A DNA stretch of 43,578 bases from Methylobacterium bullatum. GTDB lineage: Bacteria; Pseudomonadota; Alphaproteobacteria; Rhizobiales; Beijerinckiaceae. Below, piece by piece: positions 25,474 to 33,984 of this stretch. How positions within the stretch are numbered: position 1 is the stretch's first letter; each line of letters starts with the position of its first letter. The translations under genes and the position numbers were made by a program. The DNA is taken from assembly GCF_014845095.1 (NCBI RefSeq), contig NZ_NKUG01000022.1, positions 1 to 43,578 on the forward strand, written 5' to 3'. Below the pieces are notes generated by a model. It was given only the letters and a program-made list of their open reading frames with translations, searched no databases and was not told the origin of the DNA.

Positions 25474-26445
25474 TCAGCTGGCTTTCGCCGCGCCCCGGAC
25501 CTTGAGATCGATGGCGGCCACCACGGAGCCGGCCGAGATGAAGAGGCGATGCCCGTCCGCCCCACCGAACTCGACGTTGGAGGCCGGCGTCGCCGTGGCG
25601 ATCCGGCCGAGCAGCGTCCCGTCGGGTAGGTAGATGCGCACACCGTCGGCACAGGCCGCATAGATCCGTCCGGCTTCGTCGATAGCGAGACCGTCCGGGG
25701 CGCCGGCATCGAGCGCGGCGACCACCCGTGGCTCACCAAGGCGCCGGTCCTTCACCGGGAAGGCGAGGATGGCGCGCGCGCCCTCCGCATTGTCGAGGGC
25801 GGCGCTGGTCTCCGTGACGTAGAGCGTGTGGCCGTCCGGCGCGAAGGCGATGCCGTTGGGCTGGCCGACGGCATCTGTCATGCCCTGGACTTCACCGGCC
25901 GGATCGATCCGGTAGACCCGCCTCGCGGATTGGGCCGGCACCGCCTGAATGCCTTCATCCGGCACGGTGATGCCGAAGACGGGATCGGTGAACCAGATCG
26001 CTCCGTCGGGCGCGAGCGCCGCGTCGTTGGGTGAGTTCAGGGGCTTGCCGTCGTAGGAATCCGCCAGCACGGTCATCGTCCCGACGGGTTCGCGGCGGAC
26101 GACGCGACGGGTCCGGTGCTCGCAAGTGACGAGGCGCCCCTTCGCATCGAGGATGTTGCCGTTGGCGTTGTTGGAGGGATCGCGAAACGGCTTCACCTCG
26201 CCGTTTTCCCTGATCACCAGCATGCGGTTCGACCGCACGTCGCTGACGATGAGGCCCCCGAGATGCGGCGCCCAGCACAAGCCTTCGCACCACCGACCCT
26301 CGCGGTAGAGGGGCATCGGCCGGGCGGACGGATCGACCAGTTCGGCGAACCGGGGATCGTCTGACCGGAGGATCGGAGCCGCCGAGGCGTGACCGCTCCA
26401 GAGACCGGATGCGGCGAGGCCGCAGAGGATGTCGCGTCGGCGCAT
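25474..26445 (-). CDS. Secreted SMP-30/gluconolactonase-like beta-propeller
   Basis: 323 residues from the ATG at 26445, MRRRDILCGLAASGLWSGHASA, a Tat-like signal peptide. The SMP-30/gluconolactonase fold shows in 'WCEGLCWAPHLGGLIVSDV' (first metal-binding Glu), 'NNANGNILDAKGRLVTCEH', 'LNSPNDAALAPDGAIWFTDP' (metal-binding Asn-Asp), 'GQPNGIAFAPDGHTLYVTE' and 'GAPDGLAIDEAGRIYAA'. Members hydrolyse sugar lactones using a divalent metal. The substrate is unknown, but a secreted lactonase beside sugar-oxidising enzymes is sensible, since periplasmic sugar dehydrogenases release lactones. It lies between two MRJP-type genes in the same orientation with short gaps. Confidence 0.82.
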   Translation of the reverse strand: MRRRDILCGLAASGLWSGHASAAPILRSDDPRFAELVDPSARPMPLYREGRWCEGLCWAPHLGGLIVSDVRSNRMLVIRENGEVKPFRDPSNNANGNILDAKGRLVTCEHRTRRVVRREPVGTMTVLADSYDGKPLNSPNDAALAPDGAIWFTDPVFGITVPDEGIQAVPAQSARRVYRIDPAGEVQGMTDAVGQPNGIAFAPDGHTLYVTETSAALDNAEGARAILAFPVKDRRLGEPRVVAALDAGAPDGLAIDEAGRIYAACADGVRIYLPDGTLLGRIATATPASNVEFGGADGHRLFISAGSVVAAIDLKVRGAAKAS

Positions 26446-26510
26446 GGGAAAGCTCGCAGGGGAGGGCGGGAATGCCCGGCCGGTCTCGCCGACCGACCGG
26501 GCCTTCGGTC

Positions 26511-27716
26511 TCAGCGGGCGGATGGGATCGTCGTCGATCCGGTGGCATCGCTCGCCGGGGGCTTGATGCTCCACAGGTCTGTGGGCAGGGCCGCCGGTGC
26601 ATCGGGCTTGTAGAAGGCCGAATCCTGGATGCGAGAGGTCGTCACGTAGAGGGTGCCGTCCGGTCCCTCGGCGAAAGTGTCGGGCCAGCGCAGGCGCTTG
26701 TCCTGGATCAGGGTCGTGAGGGCAGAACCCTTGGCGGACAGGTCGCGGACCTTGATCGAGTCATCCTGGGGCGAGGTGACGTACATCCGCCCATCCTTGC
26801 GCGAGATGATGAGGCCGTCCGCAGGGCCGTTGTCGCCCACCGTCTCCACCTTGCCCGACAGGCTCCTGTCGCTGAGTGCTTCCGGCACGAGCGACGACGT
26901 CATCCAGCCGGTGAGCGAGGAGGTCGGCAGGCTGTAGAGGGTCCGCCCCTTGATCGCCTGCCAGTACAGGGTGTCGCCATCGGGCGAGAGGGCGATGCCG
27001 TCGGCGGCGAATTCCACGCCGCGTCCATCGGGCCGCCGAAGGGGCCTGCCCTCGTAGGTCACGGTCACCGTCTTGTCGGGCTGGGTCGTCGGATCTCCGT
27101 CGAGGAGGCGGCGGGCCTTGCCGCTGGCGAGATCGACCACGACGAGGGCACCACTCGCGCCCGAATCGGTGATGTAGGCGGTCTTTCCATCCGGCGAAAA
27201 GCGCACGTCGTTGAGGTAGGAACCCTGAGGGGCCACGGCCTCGTCGAAGGCGATGGTGCGGGCGGGCCTGTTGGTCTTGAGGTCGATCTCCACGAGCTTC
27301 GGCCCGTTCTTCACCACCGCCGCCATGCCGGGCGCGGCCGGATCGAGCACCCAGAGATTACCGTCAGGGCTCGCCACCACACTCTGGACGCAGATCCAAT
27401 GGTCCCCAGCCGAGACATCGTCCTTGCGCGCATTGCGCCAGGCGTTCCACTCGGCGTCGGGAAAAGGTGTGATCCGGCCGTCTTTTACCTCGGCGACGGA
27501 GACGGCGCTGTCTTCGGTCCAGCGTGGGAAGTTGACGAACACGCGACCATCCTTGGAGACGGTGACGCCGGTGACCTGATGCTCGAAGCTGGCGACCTTG
27601 GTGAGTGTGCCGGCGGCGGGACCCGGCTGGGCTTCAGCCGCAGCGGCCCCGGTGGCGATCGTGCCGGAGAGAAGCAGCGCGGCCAGGGCGGCGCGGGTCG
27701 TCGTCGATAACGTCAT
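26511..27716 (-). CDS. Secreted Yellow/major royal jelly protein family beta-propeller (copy 2)
   Basis: 401 residues from the ATG at 27716. A Sec-type signal peptide is clear (MTLSTTTRAALAALLLSGTI, then GAAAA). The propeller carries 'VTVSKDGRVFVNFPRWTED', 'VVASPDGNLWVLDPAAPGM', 'KLVEIDLKTNRPARTIAFD', 'LNDVRFSPDGKTAYITDSG', 'DGIALSPDGDTLYWQAIKG' and 'ADGLIISRKDGRMYVTSP'. It is clearly related to, but diverged from, copy 1, so the pair is an old duplication or a two-component set. It is first in the three-gene run, with 65 bases to the SMP-30 gene. Function is unknown. Confidence 0.8.
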   Translation of the reverse strand: MTLSTTTRAALAALLLSGTIATGAAAAEAQPGPAAGTLTKVASFEHQVTGVTVSKDGRVFVNFPRWTEDSAVSVAEVKDGRITPFPDAEWNAWRNARKDDVSAGDHWICVQSVVASPDGNLWVLDPAAPGMAAVVKNGPKLVEIDLKTNRPARTIAFDEAVAPQGSYLNDVRFSPDGKTAYITDSGASGALVVVDLASGKARRLLDGDPTTQPDKTVTVTYEGRPLRRPDGRGVEFAADGIALSPDGDTLYWQAIKGRTLYSLPTSSLTGWMTSSLVPEALSDRSLSGKVETVGDNGPADGLIISRKDGRMYVTSPQDDSIKVRDLSAKGSALTTLIQDKRLRWPDTFAEGPDGTLYVTTSRIQDSAFYKPDAPAALPTDLWSIKPPASDATGSTTIPSAR

Positions 27717-27812
27717 GGGGCACTCGTCGCGAGAAAAGGAGGAATCACTCCCTTCGGCAACGCAATGACCGGCGGCCAAGCTTCATCGAAATTTCGCGGA
27801 CGTGCGGCCCGT

Positions 27813-28178
27813 TCAGGCGGCGAGCGCGCGTTTCACCGTCGAGCGCAGGTCGGCCAGGGAGAAGGGCTTCGTCAGCACATCGGTGACGATGGCGTCGAGG
27901 CCACGGGCCCGCTCGCGCTGGTCTGCGAACCCCGTCATCAGGAGGATGGTCAGGTCGGGAAAATCGCGCTTGGCCGCGAGAGCGAGGGCGATCCCGTCCA
28001 TCAGCGGCATACGGATATCGGTGAGCAACAGATCGAACCCGCCATCGGCCTCCATCAGCCGATCGAGCCCGTCGCTCCCATCCGACGCCGTCACGACGGA
28101 ATGCCCGTCGATTTCCAGGCCCCGTTTCAGGAAGCCACGCACGGGCTCTTCATCGTCAACGAGGAGGATTCGTGCCAT
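27813..28178 (-). CDS. cpdR: CpdR-like single-domain response regulator
   Basis: 121 residues, a lone receiver domain, from the ATG at 28178. 'ARILLVDDEEPVRGFLKRGLE' carries the acidic pair, 'LLLTDIRMPLMDGIALAL' the phosphoacceptor aspartate, 'ILLMTGFADQ' the switch Thr, and 'VLTKPFSLADL' the lysine. CpdR in Caulobacter and rhizobia is phosphorylated through CckA-ChpT and, when unphosphorylated, primes ClpXP proteolysis of cell-cycle proteins. The sequence pattern and the position beside hpt, which I recall from other alphaproteobacteria, favour CpdR. Another single-domain receiver protein is possible, since such domains are alike. Confidence 0.7.
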   Translation of the reverse strand: MARILLVDDEEPVRGFLKRGLEIDGHSVVTASDGSDGLDRLMEADGGFDLLLTDIRMPLMDGIALALAAKRDFPDLTILLMTGFADQRERARGLDAIVTDVLTKPFSLADLRSTVKRALAA

Positions 28179-28243
28179 CAACTCTTTGTCTCTGCTGGAT
28201 CGTCCAGACTGCGCTTTTACTCAGCTTCGATGTCAAGGGCCGC

Positions 28244-28265
28244 TTTGCATCAAATGATATGCAAA
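28244..28265. promoter_or_regulatory. Inverted repeat upstream of the CpdR-like gene
   Basis: TTTGCAT (28244-28250) and ATGCAAA (28259-28265) are perfect 7-base arms eight bases apart, about 65 bases upstream of the receiver gene start and in a locally AT-rich spot. It may be a regulator site or chance; no regulator can be named. Confidence 0.3.
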
Positions 28266-28352
28266 TGTCCTGCGTAACCCGACCGCGCGCAATTGTCGCC
28301 CTAAAGCCACGGCTGTGCCTGATCGTCAGCTTCGCGTGCCTGCAGGACGGGC

Positions 28353-28922
28353 TCAGGTGCCGCCGAACAGGTCCGGCTCGCTGCTCACGTGGTCGACCAA
28401 GCCGACGAAGGGGAGCTGACGATATTCGTGGGCGACATCCATCCCGTAGCCGACCACGAACACATCGGGGCAGGTGAATCCGACGAAATCGGCATCGATG
28501 GTCACCGCCCGCTTGCCCGGCTTCTCGAGCAGGACGGCAGTCAGGACCCGCTTGGCGCCACGCGCCATGAGCAGGTCCTTGGCGAAGACGACGGTGCGTC
28601 CGGATTCCAGGATATCGTCCACCAGGAGGACGTCGCGGCCGCGAACCTCACTCTCGACGTCGCGCAGGATCTCTACCTGTCCCGAGGAAACCGTGCCGCT
28701 GCGATAGCTCGACAGGTGGACGAACTCCACCTGCGGTGACAGGCCGGACCGGTGCAGCGCCCTCAGCAGGTCGGCTGCGAACATGAAGCTTCCCTTGAGA
28801 ACCGCCACGACGAGGAGGTTCTCGGGCTTGGCCGCGACGATGGCCGCGGCCAGTTCCTCGTTGCGGTTCGCGATGGCGGTTTCGTCGAAGAGGACGCGCA
28901 CGCGTCGGGTCGGGCTGGTCAT
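28353..28922 (-). CDS. hpt: Hypoxanthine phosphoribosyltransferase
   Basis: 189 residues. The PRPP-binding loop 'DVLLVDDILESGRTVVFAKD' with two aspartates is intact, as are 'LLVVAVLKGSFMFAADLLRAL' (flexible-loop neighbour), 'VEFVHLSSYRSGT' with the catalytic-loop Ser-Tyr, and 'PDVFVVGYGMDVAHEYRQLPFVG' near the C-terminus. The enzyme salvages hypoxanthine, and often guanine, to the monophosphate. Length is as expected. It is oriented with the zinc-ribbon gene upstream and the CpdR-like gene downstream. Confidence 0.95.
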   Translation of the reverse strand: MTSPTRRVRVLFDETAIANRNEELAAAIVAAKPENLLVVAVLKGSFMFAADLLRALHRSGLSPQVEFVHLSSYRSGTVSSGQVEILRDVESEVRGRDVLLVDDILESGRTVVFAKDLLMARGAKRVLTAVLLEKPGKRAVTIDADFVGFTCPDVFVVGYGMDVAHEYRQLPFVGLVDHVSSEPDLFGGT

Positions 28923-28992
28923 ACGATCTCTCTACCACGAGCGGGCGCGGGTGGCACCGTTTTTTGCCCTGCGCGAGAGGCAACGTCCGGTG

Positions 28993-29772
28993 TCAATGAC
29001 CGAGATCCGTCTCCGGCACACCGCGCTCCGGTGCGAACCCGACCTTGATCGTGCGCCCCTGCGCCGGCGGCGCCGACAAGCTTGCCCTGAACCGGGCCGT
29101 CTCGCGATCCTCGAGGCTGGAGCGCGGCGGCGCCACGGTCCAGCGGTAGATGGTCTGGTCCTGCGCATCGCGCACCTCGACTTCGATCGGCGGCACCGGG
29201 ACGGGGTTGCCCGCCACGCCGACCACGTCGCCCTCGACGACGAGTTGGGACGCGGCGCCCTCGCCCTGGGTCTGGAAGGCCGAAAGATCGCGGATCTCGA
29301 TGCCGCGCAGGTTCACGGGCATGCCGATCCCGGCATAAAGTGCAGCGCTCTGGGGCATGGCCCGCACCACGGTGCTGCGGGCAAGTAGCGCCAAGGGTAT
29401 GCCCGCCAGCAAAGCGAGCCCGAAGGCGGCGACCGGCGACATAGCGCCCCATCGTTTCGGAGGGGGCGTGCGCCCGCGGGGCTTGCGGACCGGCTTCTCC
29501 TCCGGCATCGGATCCACCGCTGCGGCCTGGGCCTCCTCGGCCAGTGCCGCTTCCCATGCATCGAGATCGGCCTGCGCTTCCCCGCGCCCCTCCACCGAGC
29601 CCATCGCCGCCTGAATCTCGGCCATCTCCTCGGCGAGAGCAGCAGCGACCTCATCGGGTGAGATGAACCAAGTCTCGCGACAGGCGGCGCAGCGCACCGA
29701 GCGGCCTTCGACGCCGACCCTGTCGGTGGCGATGTCGTATTCGCTTGCGCAGGCCGGGCATACGATCAGCAT
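28993..29772 (-). CDS. MJ0042-type zinc-ribbon membrane protein
   Basis: 259 residues. The N-terminus is a zinc ribbon with Cys5, Cys8, Cys28 and Cys31 (CPAC...CAAC), then an acidic Ala/Glu-rich stretch, a basic Pro/Arg linker and one membrane segment at about 112-135 ('VAAFGLALLAGIPLALLA'). The C-terminal domain outside ('IGMPVNLRGIEIRDLSAF', 'LVVEGDVVGVAGNPVPVPPI', 'GRTIKVGFAP') matches the conserved partner domain of this alphaproteobacterial family. It is regularly found divergent from ftsE, as here. The function is not known; a role at the envelope or division site is suggested only by neighbourhood. Confidence 0.82.
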   Translation of the reverse strand: MLIVCPACASEYDIATDRVGVEGRSVRCAACRETWFISPDEVAAALAEEMAEIQAAMGSVEGRGEAQADLDAWEAALAEEAQAAAVDPMPEEKPVRKPRGRTPPPKRWGAMSPVAAFGLALLAGIPLALLARSTVVRAMPQSAALYAGIGMPVNLRGIEIRDLSAFQTQGEGAASQLVVEGDVVGVAGNPVPVPPIEVEVRDAQDQTIYRWTVAPPRSSLEDRETARFRASLSAPPAQGRTIKVGFAPERGVPETDLGH

Positions 29773-29929
29773 GGCGAATCGACGCCTCGAATTCTCGATC
29801 GGCGGTTGCCGGTTCGGTGAAAAAGACTCACACCATCATCGCCAAGAGCGGTTAATCCTCCGTGAAGCGGCAGAATGGGAGCGCAGGCTTGTCAGCAGAA
29901 TCAGGCATCAACGGATCCGGGCATCTCGC

Positions 29930-30628
29930 GTGACCGCTGACAGCCTCCTGTCGGGCGTCGAGGAGCCCGTGGTCCAGTTCGAAAATGTCGGCATGCGCTA
30001 CGGCCTCGGGCCGGAAGTGCTGAGCGACGTGAGCTTCCAGATCGCCCCGCGTTCGTTCCAGTTTCTCACCGGTCCCTCCGGCGCGGGAAAGACCACCCTG
30101 CTGCGCCTGATCCTTCTCTCGGTCCGGCCGACGCGCGGGCTGGTCTCGGTGTTCGGAGAGGAAGTCAGCGACATCTCCAACGAGGCGCTCACCGGTTTGC
30201 GCCGGCGGATGGGCATCGTATTCCAGGATTTCCGGCTGCTCGACCACCTCACCACTTACGAGAACGTCGCCCTGCCGCTGCGCGTCCAGGGCAGGTCGGA
30301 GACGAGCTACCGTGCCGAGGTGGTCGAACTCCTGCGTTGGGTCGGTCTCGGCGAGCGCATGCACGTCCTCCCGCCGCTTCTGTCGGGCGGCGAAAAGCAG
30401 CGCGCGGCGATCGCCCGGGCGCTCATCGCGCGGCCGGACCTTCTCCTCGCCGATGAACCAACCGGCAACGTCGATCCCGGTCTCGGCCGGCGGCTGCTGC
30501 GGCTATTCATCGAACTCAATCGGCTCGGAACCTCCGTCCTGATCGCCACCCACGACTTCGCCCTGATGGACCTCGTCGACGCCCCCCGGCTCGTCCTGGG
30601 TCAGGGCCGGCTGCAGATCGAACACTGA
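29930..30628 (+). CDS. ftsE: Cell division ATP-binding protein FtsE
   Basis: 232 residues from a GTG at 29930; a second GTG at 29969 would start VVQFENVG, where many FtsE proteins begin, but its GAGGAG lies only three bases away, too close. Walker A 'TGPSGAGKTTLLRLIL', Q loop 'GIVFQDFRLLDHLTTYENVAL', signature 'LLSGGEKQRAAIARAL', Walker B 'LLLADEPTGNVDP' and switch 'IATHDF' are all present. FtsE pairs with FtsX at the division septum and in other bacteria controls peptidoglycan hydrolases through EnvC-like partners. The stop codon overlaps the ftsX start by one base (TGATG). Confidence 0.93.
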   Translation: MTADSLLSGVEEPVVQFENVGMRYGLGPEVLSDVSFQIAPRSFQFLTGPSGAGKTTLLRLILLSVRPTRGLVSVFGEEVSDISNEALTGLRRRMGIVFQDFRLLDHLTTYENVALPLRVQGRSETSYRAEVVELLRWVGLGERMHVLPPLLSGGEKQRAAIARALIARPDLLLADEPTGNVDPGLGRRLLRLFIELNRLGTSVLIATHDFALMDLVDAPRLVLGQGRLQIEH

Positions 30629-31596
30629 TGGGTCGTCAGGCAAGCCCACCGCCGCATCCCTCGATGCCCATCGCTACCGACCAGGAAGCCCTTCCGGCGA
30701 CCCTGCGACGCAACGCTCCCCTCGTCCCCACCGACTCGGCCGCGAGCCGGGCGCTCGCGGCCGTCATCGCGATCCTGACTTTCCTGGCGGCTCTTTGCGC
30801 CGGGGCGGCCGAGATCGTCGCCTCCAGCGCCGATCAGTGGCAGGGCAGCGTTGCGCAGGAGGTGACGATTCAGGTGAGGCCAAGCGCCGGTCGCGATATC
30901 GATGCCGATGTGGCCAAGGCCGATGCGCTGGCAAAGGCGACGCCCGGAATCGCCACGACGCGGATCTTTTCGAAGGCGGAAGCCGAACGCCTGCTCGAGC
31001 CCTGGCTCGGCAGCGGCCTCGATCTTTCCGACCTGCCGGTTCCGCGGCTCGTGACCCTGAAACTCGCGGATTCCCCCGCGCCGGATCTGAAAGGACTCCG
31101 GGGCGCGCTCGGCGAAGCCCTGCCGGGGGTGGCGAGCCTCGACGACCATGCCCTATGGCTTCAGCGGCTCTCGACCATGGCCAACACCTTCGTCGGTGTC
31201 GGCGTCGGCATCGTCGCCCTCGTCCTGATCGCCACCGGGCTCGCGGTCGTGTTCGCCACGCGCGGCGCCATGGCCGGCAATCGGGAAGTGGTGGAGGTGC
31301 TGCACTTCGTCGGCGCGAACGACGATTTCATTGCCCGCGCATTCCAACGCCGCTTCTTCGGCCTCGGCCTACGCGGAGGCGTCATCGGCTCGTGCCTGGC
31401 ACTTGCGGTCTTCGCGCTAGCGGGACTGCTCGCCCGGCTCTGGCGATCGGGGCCGGCCGGAGACGAGATCGAGGCGCTGTTCGGCGCCTTCCATATCGGT
31501 TGGCGTGGCTACGCCGCCGTCCTGCTCATCGGCGTGATCGCCTCCGTGGTGACCGGTATCGTTTCGCGGCTCACGGTCAGACGATTCCTGCGCTGA
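30628..31596 (+). CDS. ftsX: Cell division protein FtsX
   Basis: 322 residues, one base overlap with ftsE. There are four membrane segments: one at about 40-60 ('ALAAVIAILTFLAALCAGAA'), then a periplasmic loop ('VTIQVRPSAGRDIDADVAKA' through 'GVASLDDHALWLQRLSTMAN'), then three segments from about residue 185 to the end ('TFVGVGVGIVALVLIATG', 'GVIGSCLALAVFALAGLLA', 'VLLIGVIASVVTGIVSRL'). The cytoplasmic loop 'REVVEVLHFVGANDDFIARAF' is the contact region for the ATPase. A 30-residue proline-rich N-terminal tail precedes the first segment. It forms the membrane part of the FtsEX complex. Confidence 0.93.
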   Translation: MGRQASPPPHPSMPIATDQEALPATLRRNAPLVPTDSAASRALAAVIAILTFLAALCAGAAEIVASSADQWQGSVAQEVTIQVRPSAGRDIDADVAKADALAKATPGIATTRIFSKAEAERLLEPWLGSGLDLSDLPVPRLVTLKLADSPAPDLKGLRGALGEALPGVASLDDHALWLQRLSTMANTFVGVGVGIVALVLIATGLAVVFATRGAMAGNREVVEVLHFVGANDDFIARAFQRRFFGLGLRGGVIGSCLALAVFALAGLLARLWRSGPAGDEIEALFGAFHIGWRGYAAVLLIGVIASVVTGIVSRLTVRRFLR

Positions 31597-31751
31597 AGCT
31601 GGGTTTTCGACTGCGGGACAGGGCTCTTCGCCCCCTTGCTGCATGACATCGCACAGGGTTCCGAGTTCCCGGAATCGCGTTAACTATTCGTAAACCCTTA
31701 GGGGCAGAAGTATCGCCTCGCGGATGCCGCATTCGGCACTACCTTCGGAGA

Positions 31752-32552
31752 ATGGCCACGCGGATGTCAGGACTCGGCACCACTCGCCCGCTGGAGGCGT
31801 TCGGTTGGGTCTGGCCACGCGGTCGGGCGGAATTGTCGGCGCCTCCCGCACGGATCGCAAGGGTGATGTCTCCAACACTGCAGCGTATCGGCTATGTCAC
31901 CCTCGGCCTCGGTGCCATCGCCACCCTGGCGCTGGTTGCCGGGTTCCTGATCTTCGCCGAATCCATCGCCCGTGACGAGCGCACGCTCGACGGCCGGGCG
32001 GACGGGATCGTGGTCCTAACGGGCGGCGCACAGCGTATCGGCGACGCAATCGATCTTCTCGCCGGCGGTTATGGCCGGCGCCTGCTGATCACCGGCGTCA
32101 ACGAGCGAACGAGCCGCGACGAGATCGCCCGCCTGAATCCGACCCAGCGCCACTGGATCGAGTGCTGCGTCGATCTCGATTACCGGGCGCGCAACACGAT
32201 CGGCAACGCCATCGAAACCCGTCGCTGGATGCGCCAGCACCGGTTCAATACCGTCGCGGTGGTCACCTCGAACTACCACATGCCCCGGACCTTGGTGGAG
32301 CTCGACCACGCGTTGATGGGCAAGGACCGGGTTCTGCCCCACCCCGTGATCGCGGAAGGCTTCGACGCCGATCGCTGGTGGCGGCACCCTGGAACGGCAA
32401 GGCTCATCGGCTCGGAATACCTGAAGTTCCTCGTTTCATGGCTGCGGACACGGTTCGAATCCGATCCGGAGCAATCACGAGCGGCGATCATGATGGGGCG
32501 CGGAAAACCCATCAAGCTCGTCTCCGAATCGATCATGCGCGCGCAATACTGA
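31752..32552 (+). CDS. YdcF family (DUF218) membrane protein
   Basis: 266 residues from the ATG at 31752; a start at 31866 (MSPTLQRIGY) would give a shorter, typical N-terminus. One membrane segment ('VTLGLGAIATLALVAGFLIF') is followed by a DUF218 domain: 'DGIVVLTGGAQRIGDAIDLL', 'RRLLITGVNERTSRDEIAR', 'RARNTIGNAIETRRWMRQH' and 'VAVVTSNYHMPRTLVEL'. E. coli relatives (SanA, ElyC) act in envelope integrity; the chemistry is unclear. It follows ftsX by 155 bases, an order common in alphaproteobacteria, where an acyltransferase gene is often next; here that gene is absent and unrelated small genes follow. Confidence 0.85.
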   Translation: MATRMSGLGTTRPLEAFGWVWPRGRAELSAPPARIARVMSPTLQRIGYVTLGLGAIATLALVAGFLIFAESIARDERTLDGRADGIVVLTGGAQRIGDAIDLLAGGYGRRLLITGVNERTSRDEIARLNPTQRHWIECCVDLDYRARNTIGNAIETRRWMRQHRFNTVAVVTSNYHMPRTLVELDHALMGKDRVLPHPVIAEGFDADRWWRHPGTARLIGSEYLKFLVSWLRTRFESDPEQSRAAIMMGRGKPIKLVSESIMRAQY

Positions 32553-32562
32553 CACCGCGCTC

Positions 32563-33024
32563 TCAGCGCGAGGCGTGTCGCCCGATAGCCACCGTCACAA
32601 TCCTCGCTCCGTCCTGCATCGGCAGATTTATGGATGTCGAAACCGGATTCCGTCTTCCCCGAGACAGTATCCTCGGACCTTGGCTTCGGGCCTTGCGTCT
32701 CGCCTCGGTGGGCGTTTCGATCACGTATAGGGTGGGCGTTCCGACGGGTGCGGGGCGGATGCCGGTGGCGGTGGGAACATCGTATGTTCCATATCCCCAA
32801 GCGCTCGGGACAAGCTCGGTTGGGCGGGGTATTGGCGGCAACAACCCAGTACGAGAGGCTGCGACGACATAAGGCCCGGCGTAGCTCTCATCGAACCGCG
32901 GTCGGAACGTATCGGGATGGCCGTAGCCCGAAGCTGTCACGTCCTGTGCATGAGCTACTGGTGTCACCACGAGGGCAAGCGCCAGGGTGCATCCCGGCAT
33001 CATCCATCTCAGCGTGGCCGACAT
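32563..33024 (-). CDS. Secreted protein of unknown function
   Basis: 153 residues from the ATG at 33024, chosen for the GAGG five bases upstream and the signal peptide MSATLRWMMPGCTLALALVV...AHAQ that it opens; a longer frame to 33165 lacks these. The mature part is rich in Pro, Tyr, Gly and Arg ('PDTFRPRFDESYAGPYVV', 'SAWGYGTYDVPTATG', 'TPTLYVIETP') and shows no domain I know. It converges with ydcF, ten bases apart. Codon use resembles the neighbours, so it is probably a real, lineage-specific periplasmic protein. Confidence 0.65.
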   Translation of the reverse strand: MSATLRWMMPGCTLALALVVTPVAHAQDVTASGYGHPDTFRPRFDESYAGPYVVAASRTGLLPPIPRPTELVPSAWGYGTYDVPTATGIRPAPVGTPTLYVIETPTEARRKARSQGPRILSRGRRNPVSTSINLPMQDGARIVTVAIGRHASR

Positions 33025-33195
33025 ACGAACCTCGTCGTATCGAGACGGACCTCGATAGACCGGCACGACGAGAATGATCGTGCCAAGGTGAAGTCTGATA
33101 GTAGGGGCGAGGGGTAAGGTGCGGCAGTCCCTAAGTAGCTGCAAGGCATCGAAGTCGACGCCCACATGCCGTCATCCGAAAGCGGAGGCATTGCC

Positions 33196-33447
33196 TCAGC
33201 GGCAAGTGGTGACACGGCGGACGATCCAGCCCTCGCCATCGACGAACAAGCGCTTGCGCGATTTGGTGCAAGCGAGAGTATCGTCCTCGGCCTCGACCGT
33301 CAGGGCTACCTTGCCAAGCTCCGCATCCCGGTGAGGAGTGCCGGTCGAGGATCCCTCAGTGCCAGGCATTGCCTCAGCGGAAAAGGAGGACACGCCGACG
33401 ACGAGCGCAATGCCCATCGCACTGAAAAGCCTGAACCGTTTCGTCAT
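33196..33447 (-). CDS. Small secreted protein, function unknown
   Basis: 83 residues from the ATG at 33447, with GCAGGG six bases upstream. A signal peptide is plain (MTKRFRLFSAMGIALVVGVS, cleavage near SAEA). The mature part is about 55 residues, with 'GKVALTVEAEDDTLACTK' and 'RLFVDGEGWIVRRVTTC', and contains two cysteines that could form a disulfide. No family is recognised. It is in the same orientation as the preceding secreted protein gene, 171 bases away. Confidence 0.65.
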   Translation of the reverse strand: MTKRFRLFSAMGIALVVGVSSFSAEAMPGTEGSSTGTPHRDAELGKVALTVEAEDDTLACTKSRKRLFVDGEGWIVRRVTTCR

Positions 33448-33689
33448 CGCAACCCTGCCCGCGCTCCGTTTTACGAAGCACCATCCAGACCCAAGCCATT
33501 GCACTTACCGCAGCGCTTGGTCTGTAAATCGCGGGGGGGCGAAACGGTTGCGGCGCAATGAAGCGCCACACGCGAATAGTTGGGTTTGCCACACTGCTTG
33601 TGTGACATCACACCGTCACGATCGTGATTGCGCGTCGAGAAGCCTCTCTGCCGCCGCCGACGGCGCGCCCGAAATCCCGTGGTGTGGCT

Positions 33690-33848
33690 TCAATGCGCAG
33701 CGGTGACACTGAGCAGCGGCAGGGTCACGGCAAGTTCCGGGGCGCCGAGGATCCGGGGCGTCAGGGAGGGAAGGGCCAGGGCTGCGATGCCGAGGACGAG
33801 GGTCAAGCCGAGAAGAGACGTTTCGAGGCCGCGGTAGATCACATCCAT
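33690..33848 (-). CDS. 52-residue single-span membrane protein
   Basis: A short frame starting at the ATG at 33848 with a strong GGAGG four to eight bases upstream (GTGGAGGTGGG). It encodes MDVIYRGLETSLLGLTLVLG followed by IAALALPSLTPRILG and a hydrophobic end LAVTLPLLSVTAAH. One clear membrane segment (about 10-28) and a possible second one near the C-terminus. Many such small envelope proteins exist in this group without known function. The good ribosome binding site is the main argument that it is a gene. Confidence 0.5.
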   Translation of the reverse strand: MDVIYRGLETSLLGLTLVLGIAALALPSLTPRILGAPELAVTLPLLSVTAAH

Positions 33849-33984
33849 TCCCACCTCCACCCTGCAGGGACGAGTGGATCATGAGCGGGAGTGGGTTAAC
33901 CAATCCCTCACGTGTACTTCGCGGAAAGGAGACGTGGGATTGCCCCGTTTTTGTGAACACCAAAAACGCTTTCGCGTGAGGTGA

